Below are positions 32,137 to 40,201 of a stretch of DNA of 64,000 nucleotides, in pieces. The stretch is from JBGSIC01 sp041751875. Lineage in GTDB: Bacteria > Bdellovibrionota > FAC87 > UBA2466 > JACKAF01. Below the pieces are notes generated by a model that saw nothing but the letters and a program-made list of their open reading frames with translations, had not been told where the DNA came from and ran no database searches. Numbering within the stretch: position 1 is the first letter of the stretch; each line of letters starts with the position of its first letter. The position numbers and the translations under genes were made by a program. Where the stretch lies: positions 62,001-126,000 of the forward strand of contig JBGSIC010000029.1 of the NCBI GenBank assembly GCA_041751875.1. Direction: 5' to 3'.

Positions 32137-33956
32137 TGAGAGAGAAACGACAAATATCGGTTGATCAGATCGCCCAAAGCGCTTCGATCTGGGCGTTTGC
32201 CGCGACCGCTGTGTTTGTCGTGGTCTCAGTTTTGGTCGCATTAGTTTATGGATTTAAACGGGGAGTGGAAAAGGAAGATGCCCGATTAAGTTCGATCGCG
32301 CCGGTGATCGCGCGCTCGGTGGCGAGTGAACTACTGGTAGGCGATGAAAAGTCGTATGAAATGTTGAACGAGGAACTTCTGCGGCGCTTTAATCTCTCTG
32401 ACCTGGCCATTGGCTCGGATCCTTTCATTTGTCGAAGCGAGGGCGCCTGGTGGTCTGTTTTTGGCAGGAATATTTTTGAAAGTTGTATGAGCGTACCGAT
32501 GCGTGAAATCGGGGAGTCACGCTACTTAGTGGTCAAAAGCCGAGATCGAAAGCTTGTTTCCGCGAAATGGATGTTGGGTATTTTTTGGTTTTGCATTCCG
32601 ATTTGTTTGTTCGGAGCCTTTGTTACCTATCGTATTCGCCGCGCACTAAGACAGTCTATTGCGGATCCCATTAAGAAACTCGCTGGCAACCTTGAAGGGT
32701 GGCAGACGGACGATCCAAATGTGGCTCAAGAAATTCATGTTTTGCACGACAAATTGCGTACCTACATGATGGAGCGTGATAGCGAGCGGGATAAAGCGCA
32801 GGCTTTGTTTGTTCAGGCCTCCATCGGAGAGATGGCCTCCCAGGTTGCGCACGATATCCGTTCCCCGCTAGCGGCGCTTGAAATGTTGGCAAGCAGTCTA
32901 GGAGAAATTCCCGAAGAGAAGCGAGTGCTGATGCGCAGTGCGATCAGTCGTATTAAGGATATCGCAAACTGGCTTATGAATCGTCAAAGAGCCGCACTCA
33001 AAAAAACGGGACCGGTTGAAGTGGTGAAAGCGGCCAAAACGGAACTCCTTTCGGGGTTGGTCGATACGCTTATTTCCGAAAAACGTATGCAGTATCGCGG
33101 CCGTCTGGGTCTAGAAATTGAAGTGGTGTTGTCTCCCCGAGCCTACGGTTTATTTGCTTCTCTTCAGGGAACGGAGTTCAAGCGAGTTCTCTCCAACCTC
33201 ATTGATAACGCCGCCGACTCTCTCGAAGACTTTGGCCGTATCGTAGTGGAAATGTACGCGGATAGTACGTCAGTTTTCGTGTTGGTCCGGGACAACGGAA
33301 AAGGCATTCCTGCTGATGTTCTCCCTAAGCTTATGAATAAAGGTCAAAGTTTTGGCAAAAAGAAGGGTGTTGGTTTGGGGCTTTTCCACGCGCGTTCAGT
33401 GGTGGAAGGTTGGGGCGGTCGCATTGTGCTCGATTCCAAAGAAGGTAAAGGGACGACTATCGAAATTCAGTTGCCTCGCACGCCGGTACCGGAGTGGTTT
33501 GCCTCTGAGCTACGGTTTGATAACGATGGTGCCATTGTTGTGCTCGATGACGACACTTCCATCCATCAGATTTGGGAAGGGCGTTTTCGCTCTCTTAAAA
33601 CCAAAGAGCTAGGGATTGAGCTTGTTCATCTTTCGAGTGCGCAAAGTTTACTCGAATGGCACGCGGGTCGCTCGAGTCAGTATTCTTCGGTTCACTACCT
33701 TATCGACTATGAACTCGTGGGAGAAGATCGGACTGGGCTTGATCTCATCGCGCAGCTTGCTATTGGCGCCCAGTCAGTGCTGGTGACAAGTCGTTCGGAA
33801 GAAATCGGTATTCGAAGTGCGTGCCGCCGGTTGAAAGTCCCTATTTTACCCAAAGGGTTGGCGGGGTTTGTTCCAATTCGAATTGTTCAAAAGTCGACGC
33901 GTTCACTTGCGAACTCCCCCAATACCAACTCTCCGTCGCCCACACTGCAGGCTTAA
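32136..33956 (+). CDS. hybrid sensor histidine kinase with C-terminal receiver-like domain
   Basis: 606 residues. Two transmembrane helices (about 18-40 and 147-168) enclose a periplasmic sensor of about 100 residues. A HAMP-like linker leads to the phosphoacceptor His239 (AHDIRSPLAAL), then the ATPase boxes NLIDNAADSL, DNGKGIP and GVGLGLFHAR. The last 140 residues resemble a receiver: acidic pocket VVLDDDTS, candidate phospho-Asp524 in LIDYEL, the VTSR threonine region and LPKGL lysine. The start overlaps the stop of the binding-protein gene by one base. No response regulator gene lies nearby, so output presumably goes to an unlinked regulator. Confidence 0.9.
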   Translation: MREKRQISVDQIAQSASIWAFAATAVFVVVSVLVALVYGFKRGVEKEDARLSSIAPVIARSVASELLVGDEKSYEMLNEELLRRFNLSDLAIGSDPFICRSEGAWWSVFGRNIFESCMSVPMREIGESRYLVVKSRDRKLVSAKWMLGIFWFCIPICLFGAFVTYRIRRALRQSIADPIKKLAGNLEGWQTDDPNVAQEIHVLHDKLRTYMMERDSERDKAQALFVQASIGEMASQVAHDIRSPLAALEMLASSLGEIPEEKRVLMRSAISRIKDIANWLMNRQRAALKKTGPVEVVKAAKTELLSGLVDTLISEKRMQYRGRLGLEIEVVLSPRAYGLFASLQGTEFKRVLSNLIDNAADSLEDFGRIVVEMYADSTSVFVLVRDNGKGIPADVLPKLMNKGQSFGKKKGVGLGLFHARSVVEGWGGRIVLDSKEGKGTTIEIQLPRTPVPEWFASELRFDNDGAIVVLDDDTSIHQIWEGRFRSLKTKELGIELVHLSSAQSLLEWHAGRSSQYSSVHYLIDYELVGEDRTGLDLIAQLAIGAQSVLVTSRSEEIGIRSACRRLKVPILPKGLAGFVPIRIVQKSTRSLANSPNTNSPSPTLQA

Positions 33957-34002
33957 AAAAAGAGACTGAGCACCTGGGTGAACACCCAAAGGCTCAGCCT
34001 CT
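33954..34002 (-). terminator. rho-independent terminator of the M56-SLT gene
   Basis: Read on the minus strand, GGCTGAGC...GCTCAGTC forms the stem (plus-strand CTGAGC 33966-33971 with GCTCAG 33992-33997), with a nested GGGT-GAAC-ACCC hairpin, followed by seven T (plus-strand A-run 33954-33961). It lies 6 bases behind the stop of the minus-strand gene, and the plus-strand kinase gene converges on it. Confidence 0.85.
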
Positions 34003-34007
34003 ATTGA

Positions 34008-35573
34008 TTAGTTTAGTATGTGAGGCTGTCTCAGCAAGATCATCTGAGCGATTGCCTTACTCAAGTAATCCGTGTCATTACTGTAACCTGCCTCAACGAT
34101 CGCCCAAGCATCACGCGAGCCGATTTTGTTGATCGCTTCCTGCGTGCGGTGTTCGCCGATGTTGTACGCCAGAATCGCGAGATGCCAGTCTTGAAAACGC
34201 AGGTAGAGCGCTTGCAAGTATCGCATCGCCGCGTCCGTTTCCTTTTCGACATCAAGCCGCTCATCGATCCCCGCTTTTACCGTCAGGTTGTAGTTTCGTG
34301 CTGTGGCGGCCATGAACTGCCATAGACCTGCCGCACCCACCGGGTTTTTCTCTGGCGTGAGGTTTTGGTACCCCGATTCGGTAATCGGGATCGCCTGCAG
34401 TTGAAGGGGAAGGCCGTATGCGCGGATCTTTCCCTCTACCATCGCGCGATAAGGTTTCATCTGCTCGATGGAACGTTTCATGTACGCTCGTCCCTCTTCC
34501 GTACCGGCGTAGTAGTTGAGTTGTTCAAGCACAGACGGATTGATGGGTAACGCGATCGGGGAATCTTTTTCGGCCGCGCGAGCAAGTCGCGAAGCGTACT
34601 CGATGTCCATCGTCTGCGTTTGAGCGTTCATTCCCAGGCTTATTCCTGTCAGCGTTACCACCAGCAGGCTTACGGTACCAGCCACCCAGAACGGCCAGGG
34701 CCGCTGAGAGGGAAGTTTGTTATTTAACACCATGGAGATTCTCCTTTTGAGATCGGAAGCTCTCATCGCCAGACCCACGGTACCGGTGAGTAGGCGACTT
34801 GAGTGAGGTTGTGTGCGGGCCACACGAAGTAAACAGCACCCATATGCTTGCGGTGATACGGCAGCCCGGCCAATGACTGCCTCATCGCAAACAAGCTCTT
34901 GAAGAAACGAAATATGTTTAAACCAATAGAAAAGTAGCGGGTTCCAGAAGAAGAGTGATTTCAAGCTTTCAAACAAATACAACCACGCAGTATCGCGTTG
35001 GCGGTGATGCTGGATTTCATGCCTTAGAGACAGTCTAAGATCTGCGGAATGAGAAAGCAGATACTCGGGCAGGACAATATGTGCCTTACCCCACAGCAAG
35101 AAAGAGCAGGGGATCTGAATTTGGTCTGAGATCCAAACGCGAGTTCGACCCGCTTTTTTAAAAGAATGCGCGCGTGCGATCACGAGCCAAAGTTGCCACT
35201 GTCCTTTTACGAGTCGTCCTAAGGTGAGCAAAAATCCAAGTAAGAAAACCCCCAATGTTACTTGAATAGGAGTGAAAAAATCTTGGCGGATTGTTTTTGG
35301 TGCGGGGCGGGAGGCCTTAAGGGGGGCACTTCGGGCCACCTGTACTTTTTGTACGCGTGCGCCAAGCGAAAGAGGCAGCTCGGTGAGTGGTGCCGAGGGA
35401 ATGAGATAGCCGGCAAGCGGCGCAATGAGCGCAAAGACAATGAGCGCATGTTCGAAGTGAAGTCGAGAGCGAACGCTCGTCGAAAAAAAACGCATCCCCA
35501 GGCTCATCAAAAAAGCAGCAGACAGACTGATGCTGCAGAATAGATACCCGCTTGCTAATAAGCGCGCGATCAT
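34008..35573 (-). CDS. M56 (BlaR1/MecR1-like) metalloprotease fused to a lytic transglycosylase domain
   Basis: 521 residues. The N-terminal half is a membrane-embedded M56 peptidase: transmembrane helices near 4-26, 42-60 and 104-122, the zinc motif HEIQHH (185-190) and the third ligand region ELVCDEAV (226-233). A further helix at about 296-316 would deliver the remainder outside. There, instead of the penicillin-binding sensor of BlaR1, residues 375-500 form a Slt/MltD-type goose-lysozyme-like domain: catalytic Glu399 in PITESGYQ, NPVGAAGLWQFM, and AILAYNIGE. It starts 2 bases behind a BlaI-type repressor gene. Likely a signalling protease whose outer domain binds or cleaves peptidoglycan. 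The fusion is seen directly; the role is inferred. Confidence 0.9.
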   Translation of the reverse strand: MIARLLASGYLFCSISLSAAFLMSLGMRFFSTSVRSRLHFEHALIVFALIAPLAGYLIPSAPLTELPLSLGARVQKVQVARSAPLKASRPAPKTIRQDFFTPIQVTLGVFLLGFLLTLGRLVKGQWQLWLVIARAHSFKKAGRTRVWISDQIQIPCSFLLWGKAHIVLPEYLLSHSADLRLSLRHEIQHHRQRDTAWLYLFESLKSLFFWNPLLFYWFKHISFLQELVCDEAVIGRAAVSPQAYGCCLLRVARTQPHSSRLLTGTVGLAMRASDLKRRISMVLNNKLPSQRPWPFWVAGTVSLLVVTLTGISLGMNAQTQTMDIEYASRLARAAEKDSPIALPINPSVLEQLNYYAGTEEGRAYMKRSIEQMKPYRAMVEGKIRAYGLPLQLQAIPITESGYQNLTPEKNPVGAAGLWQFMAATARNYNLTVKAGIDERLDVEKETDAAMRYLQALYLRFQDWHLAILAYNIGEHRTQEAINKIGSRDAWAIVEAGYSNDTDYLSKAIAQMILLRQPHILN

Positions 35574-35575
35574 CC

Positions 35576-35947
35576 TTAGACTCCTTGGTGCAGTAACTTC
35601 TGAATTTCTTCTATTTCTGTTTGAGAGAGTTTTTTGTCATCAACTAAGCGGCGCACCAACGCAAGCGGAGCGCTTTCAAAAACATTTTCCACGACATCTT
35701 CCAATGTCAGACTTTGATATTGCGCTTGTGTGAGAGTCGTTGAATAAATGTGCGTCTTGCCCACTTTTTCTGAACGCAGAAAATCTTTTTTCTCGAGTAT
35801 GCGCAAAATGGTGGAGACCGACGTGTAAGCCAGCGGTCTATCGCGAGGTAAATCTTCCATGACGCCGTGGACGGTTGAAGCGCCACGCTTCCAAAGGACT
35901 CGCATCATGAGCAACTCGGTCGGAGTCAGTAGTTTTCTTTCCGCCAT
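35576..35947 (-). CDS. BlaI/MecI-family transcriptional repressor
   Basis: 123 residues: a winged-helix DNA-binding domain (LLTPTELLMMRVLWKRGASTVHGVM, seen as TPTELLMMRVLW and AYTSVSTILRILEKKDFL) followed by the helical dimerisation tail (DVVENVFESAPLALVRRLVDDKKLS). BlaI proteins are cleaved after the partner BlaR1 protease receives its signal. The partner here is the M56-SLT gene 2 bases downstream. Two dyads of the form ACTAA-N4-TTAGT lie just upstream of its ATG, so it probably represses its own operon. Confidence 0.93.
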   Translation of the reverse strand: MAERKLLTPTELLMMRVLWKRGASTVHGVMEDLPRDRPLAYTSVSTILRILEKKDFLRSEKVGKTHIYSTTLTQAQYQSLTLEDVVENVFESAPLALVRRLVDDKKLSQTEIEEIQKLLHQGV

Positions 35948-35958
35948 AACTATTTATA

Positions 35959-35994
35959 ACTAAGATCTTAGTAGGTATCAACTAATTTATTAGT
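35959..35994. promoter_or_regulatory. two tandem dyads, probable BlaI operator
   Basis: ACTAAGATCTTAGT (35959-35972) and ACTAATTTATTAGT (35981-35994) are both perfect palindromes with the pattern ACTAA-N4-TTAGT and centres 22 bp apart, about two helical turns. They stand 12 bases before the repressor's ATG and run into the end of the upstream gene. BlaI/MecI operators are likewise A/T-rich dyads with TAGTA/TACTA-like half-sites, and the region should overlap the promoter. Confidence 0.75.
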
Positions 35995-37219
35995 TGGAAA
36001 TTTCCAAAAGATCCGATCGCGGTGGATCCCAGCTGGGAAGGAATCTCGGGCAGGATCCTTCTGGATACTCGAGTTGCGCTTCGATCTGCGCGAAGCTTGG
36101 ACCGCGGGATTGGAAGCGCATGTCTTTCAGAAGGAGCGTTGAGATAAGTGGCTCGTAGTAGGGTGCGCGGGCAAAGCGAAAGAAAGCGTTGGCCATACAA
36201 TTTTCCGTGTTGAGACGTGTGAACTCGTCGGTGGTCCCCTCAAAATCGGCCCACCAGACTGTCGAGCTGGTCTGATTTTTTTCGTGCGCGAGGGTAGCGG
36301 GCAAGAGTTCTGTGCATTGGCCAAGAGGAAAGATGGCAGGAGATATCGTGTGGATTCCATTTCTCATTTTGAAACGGTGTTGGGAGGAATTTTTTTGAAT
36401 AAGCACAGCTGTCCAACAAAAGGGATTGGCTGGTAACGGACTTAGCGCGATATCGACGATGCTATACTCGCCCCCGTTCTCCGCATCAGTGATCTGTTGG
36501 CGAGCGATACCCGAAGTAATGTTAAAGGCCAGCAACACCAAAACAAATGCTACACCTGTCGTCGATAACATTGCTCTAGCGGATAGCTTGAGCGACAGGA
36601 TGAAAAAAAGAATCAACCAAAGCATCAAAAATGCAAATGTCACCATCGAGACGAGGCCCGAACTAAACGCTAGTACGAAGGCAAAGGGAATAAAGAGAGA
36701 AAGGACTCCTCTCCAGGCTTTTGAAATGGGCTGGCTCACCAAAAGAGGAATGAACATAAACCACAGAAGGGGTTCGATGATGAAAAGAGTGTCTCCGTAA
36801 AGCCACTTGCTACTAAATGGCCAGCCAGGGTGAACCCCATAGGAGTTGAGCGCGTCTAGGGAGATATGAATGAGGGGGCCTAAAAGACACAAAATCCCCA
36901 ACGTCTTCCACTCGCGTCTAGTGGGCCGCTGTTTTGTGAAGCGAAAGACGAGATACGCAAAAGCCAGTACCAGGAGAAACTGCGGCAGGACCATGCCCAG
37001 AGTGTGGGTATGCCCCCGGTGATGAAGAAGGTAGCCAATTTTTCCCGGCGTGATCGGGGCGTACAGCGAGTCGAGATCAGGAAGATTGTTGGCAATGGCA
37101 GAAACCCACCAAAAGGGCGCGCGGGGAAGTGAGGCGGAGGCGGGCTGCTTGCGCCGGCACAGGCGATAAGCGGCTTCTCCGACGGCCAGACCGACTAACG
37201 AATGCGTAATATTGTCCAT
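35990..37219 (-). CDS. YdjM-like membrane-bound metal-dependent hydrolase
   Basis: 409 residues. The N-terminal 160 residues match the YdjM/YbcI family: MDNITHSLVGLAVGEAAYR, NNLPDLDSLYAP, HHRGHTHTLG and LIHISLDALNSYGVHPGWPF (cited as IHISLDALNSYG), which supply the conserved His/Asp residues, plus five or six transmembrane helices. The C-terminal 170 residues are soluble, without cysteine-rich or catalytic motifs that I recognise. The substrate of this family is unknown. Its 3' end overlaps the second BlaI-type dyad. Divergent from the symporter gene. Confidence 0.85.
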   Translation of the reverse strand: MDNITHSLVGLAVGEAAYRLCRRKQPASASLPRAPFWWVSAIANNLPDLDSLYAPITPGKIGYLLHHRGHTHTLGMVLPQFLLVLAFAYLVFRFTKQRPTRREWKTLGILCLLGPLIHISLDALNSYGVHPGWPFSSKWLYGDTLFIIEPLLWFMFIPLLVSQPISKAWRGVLSLFIPFAFVLAFSSGLVSMVTFAFLMLWLILFFILSLKLSARAMLSTTGVAFVLVLLAFNITSGIARQQITDAENGGEYSIVDIALSPLPANPFCWTAVLIQKNSSQHRFKMRNGIHTISPAIFPLGQCTELLPATLAHEKNQTSSTVWWADFEGTTDEFTRLNTENCMANAFFRFARAPYYEPLISTLLLKDMRFQSRGPSFAQIEAQLEYPEGSCPRFLPSWDPPRSDLLEISN

Positions 37220-37352
37220 ATCCTACGGGCTACTCGATTCTTACAGATTGGGAAACATAATACCTTTTTCTCCTCGTATGACACGGGGTTTAAGACTTGC
37301 CCGGCCAGAAGGCAGGTGCTACTTCACTGACTTTACGCAGCAACGGGGACCT

Positions 37353-38954
37353 ATGACTTCACTCGATTGGATCATCATCGCCTTCTATCTCGTGGGGATG
37401 ATAGCTCTCAGCATCTACATAGGTAGGGATCAAAAGGATGCGGCTGACTATTACGTCGGAGGCCGTAACGTTCCGTGGTGGGCTTTGGGCATCTCCACCA
37501 TGGCCACCCAAACTTCCGCCAATAGCTTTATCGGTATTCCTGCTTACGTCGCTCTAGCGGTCGGCGGTGGGTTGGCTTGGCTGCAGTACGAGCTCGCCGT
37601 GCCGCTAGCCATGATCTTTATTCTCGTTTTCCTGCTTCCTTTCTTCCGCAAGCTGCGTCTGGTTACGGTTTACGAATACCTGCAATACCGTTTTGGATCA
37701 GGCACACGCTATTTTTTGAGCGCCGTTTTCCTAATCGCACGCGGTGTGGGAACCGCTGCAGGCGTATACGCGGGTTCCATTGTGATTTCAGTTTGCTTAG
37801 GAATCTCCGGCCACATGGCGATTCTTCTGATGGGAACCTTTGGCATTATTTATGACACCATCGGCGGGATCAAAATGGTGATCTGTTCGGATGTCATCCA
37901 GATGGTTTTGCTTTTTGCGGGTCTTATTTCTTGTATTTGGTGTGTTGCCATCGCCGTTGGGGGATGGGAACCCATGTTGACCTCGCTATCGGCGGAGCGT
38001 TGGCGCGCACTCCAGTTTACGTCAGGGATTGGGGAAAGTTCTAATGGCACCCCTTTCTGGGCCTTCTTACTCGGGGGTTTTTTCCTTTACTGCAGTTACT
38101 ACGGCGTAGACCAAACTCAAGCGCAACGTGCTCTTTCCTCTCCGTCGATTGAAGATACCAAGCGTGCGATGATCTTTAACGGTTTGGCCCGGTTTCCCTT
38201 AACGGTCCTCTATTTGATGTTGGGTATCGCCGGCGCAGCGGCTTACGCGCATATTCCGTCTATTCGCTCGGCGGTTCCACTCGACCGTCCCGATTACTTG
38301 GTTCCGGAGATTATCATGCAACTGCTTCCTAGTGGTTTGCGAGCGCTGTTACTCGCTTCACTTCTGGCAGCCTCCATGTCGGGACTGGATTCTGCGCTCA
38401 ACTCTTTGTCGGCCGTGACGGTAGAAGATTTTATCAAGCGAAAGGTGAACCTGAATGATCGTCAGCTACTCCGCGTGGGCAAAATCACCACAGCGATGTG
38501 GGGAGTGATCATTTCCATCTTTGCGCTGTTTATCACAAAAGATACTCCGGTGGTCGTGACCATTAACCGAATCGGGTCGGCTTTTTACGGTCCTATTCTT
38601 GCTACCTTCGTAATGGGTGTGCTGTCGAAAAGAGTAAACGGCAGAGGAATTGTTACGGGTGTGCTAGCTGGTGTGGGTTTGAACATTTTCTTCTGGTTGA
38701 GTAACGCTCCCTTGCACTGGATGTGGTGGAACCTGATTGGCTTTTTCGTGACCGTTTTGGTGGCGTATCCGATTAGTTTCTTCTCCGAGCGTCCGAGCCT
38801 GGAAGTTGTGCAAAAGTATACTTTGAGGGGTTCGGGTATCCTTTCGCAGCAAAAAGGTTGGATAGGGGCCTATATGGGCCTGTTCTCCTATTTTGTTTTC
38901 ATCTTGTCGGTGACCATCGCTCTTACTTTGATAGCCGGCGCGGAGGGCCCATGA
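37353..38954 (+). CDS. sodium:solute symporter (SSS family)
   Basis: About 533 residues from ATG 37353 (MTSLDWIIIAFYLVGM), with 13 or so transmembrane helices. DYYVGGRNVPWWALGISTMATQTSANSFIG, seen as DYYVGGRNVPWWALG and TMATQTSANSF, is the TM1 signature of the SGLT/PutP family, and SGLDSALNSLSAV in TM8 carries the Na+-binding serines. Sugar, sialic acid or polyol import is likely given the downstream genes: it ends in an ATGA overlap with a glycosyltransferase, then a sugar phosphorylase and an oxidoreductase. The open frame runs further upstream, without a signal for starting there. Confidence 0.9.
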   Translation: MTSLDWIIIAFYLVGMIALSIYIGRDQKDAADYYVGGRNVPWWALGISTMATQTSANSFIGIPAYVALAVGGGLAWLQYELAVPLAMIFILVFLLPFFRKLRLVTVYEYLQYRFGSGTRYFLSAVFLIARGVGTAAGVYAGSIVISVCLGISGHMAILLMGTFGIIYDTIGGIKMVICSDVIQMVLLFAGLISCIWCVAIAVGGWEPMLTSLSAERWRALQFTSGIGESSNGTPFWAFLLGGFFLYCSYYGVDQTQAQRALSSPSIEDTKRAMIFNGLARFPLTVLYLMLGIAGAAAYAHIPSIRSAVPLDRPDYLVPEIIMQLLPSGLRALLLASLLAASMSGLDSALNSLSAVTVEDFIKRKVNLNDRQLLRVGKITTAMWGVIISIFALFITKDTPVVVTINRIGSAFYGPILATFVMGVLSKRVNGRGIVTGVLAGVGLNIFFWLSNAPLHWMWWNLIGFFVTVLVAYPISFFSERPSLEVVQKYTLRGSGILSQQKGWIGAYMGLFSYFVFILSVTIALTLIAGAEGP

Positions 38955-40201
38955 AGTTTGGATTTGTTTCGACAAGGTTTAGCGGTACAGACGGAGTGAC
39001 TCTGGAAGCGGGGAAGTGGGCTAGTGTTCTGGAGAAAAAGGGGCACGAAACTTACTGGATGGCCGGGCAGCTGGATGAAAGACCCAATTCGCATTTAGTT
39101 CCGGAGGCTTTTTTCCAGCACGTGTCGAACCAGCGCATTCATGCCGCTCTTTTTTGCGAAGATCCCAACCTTGGTGCGGTCGAAGAGCTTTTTGAGCGTA
39201 TGGTGAGGACAGTAGAATCAGAGCTTTCGGTTTTCTGTGACAAGTACAAAATTGACGTGCTTATCCCGCAGAACGCGCTTTGTCTGCCGATGCCAGTGAC
39301 TCTAGGCTACAGCTTGAGCCGTTTTATTTCTAAGAATAACTTCCCAACGATCGCCCACCACCACGATTTTTTTTGGGAACGCGAGCGCTATAACACGCAT
39401 CCTTTGGGGAGTGGTCTGGCGGATAATTTCCCTCCATCAACCCAGAGTGTGGAACACGTTGTGATTAATAGCGCTGCAGGACAGGATCTTTTGCGCCGCA
39501 AAGGACTTTCCTCAGTTGTGGTTCCCAACGTATTTAACTTTGAGGAACCACCGGCTCCCCTTGACGAATACGGCGCGCGCTTTCGTATTGCTATAGGTGT
39601 TTCTCCGGAAGAACTTTTGGTGCTTCAACCCACTCGGGTTATTCGTCGCAAAGGAATTGAACACGCCATTGTCCTGCTTTCGCGTCTTTCGGACCTCAAG
39701 CCGCATTTGGTAATTAGTCATGCCGCGGGTGATGAAGGAATGGAGTATAAGCGCGATTTACTCCGTCTTGCGACTGAGCTGCGCGTGAAGATGAGCTTTG
39801 TAGATGACCGAATTGCCGACGAGCGAGGAGTCAATGCTCAGGGGCAGGAGCTCTACACATTACAAGATGCCTACCAAAACGCGGATTTTATCACCTATCC
39901 GAGTTTGTATGAGGGTTTTGGAAACGCGCTCATTGAGACGTTTTATTTCAAGAAGCCTGTTCTTGTGAACCGCTACTCGGTTTTCGTACAAGACATTGAG
40001 CCTAAAGATTTCGACCTGGTCACGATGGATGGGGAGATTGACGAAAACGTCGTCGCCAAAGTGCGACTTGTACTTTCTCAGCCCGATAAGATCAGGCTGA
40101 TGACGGAACATAACTACGCGGTAGCCCAGAGAAACTATGGTTTCTCCGCTCTCGCGAATTTGCTTGAGGGTTCCATTGAACGAATCAAGAAAAATAAATG
40201 A
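38951..40201 (+). CDS. GT4-type glycosyltransferase
   Basis: 416 residues, ATG 38951 overlapping the symporter stop (ATGA). A GT-B fold retaining glycosyltransferase: N-terminal FVSTRFSGTDGVTLEAGKWA with the GG/D loop, then in the C-terminal half QPTRVIRRKGIEHAI, and the sugar-nucleotide motif SLYEGFGNALIE (EGFG...E). The next gene overlaps its 3' end by 26 bases. Glycosyltransferases of this sort next to GH13_18 phosphorylases occur in loci for glucosylglycerate- or glucosylglycerol-like compatible solutes. Donor and acceptor are not identified. Confidence 0.88.
   Translation: MKFGFVSTRFSGTDGVTLEAGKWASVLEKKGHETYWMAGQLDERPNSHLVPEAFFQHVSNQRIHAALFCEDPNLGAVEELFERMVRTVESELSVFCDKYKIDVLIPQNALCLPMPVTLGYSLSRFISKNNFPTIAHHHDFFWERERYNTHPLGSGLADNFPPSTQSVEHVVINSAAGQDLLRRKGLSSVVVPNVFNFEEPPAPLDEYGARFRIAIGVSPEELLVLQPTRVIRRKGIEHAIVLLSRLSDLKPHLVISHAAGDEGMEYKRDLLRLATELRVKMSFVDDRIADERGVNAQGQELYTLQDAYQNADFITYPSLYEGFGNALIETFYFKKPVLVNRYSVFVQDIEPKDFDLVTMDGEIDENVVAKVRLVLSQPDKIRLMTEHNYAVAQRNYGFSALANLLEGSIERIKKNK

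Noticed and set aside
34008..35573. Assembly join or frameshift producing the M56-SLT fusion
   Set aside because: The frame is open through 521 codons with a natural membrane helix between the domains, so the fusion seems real.
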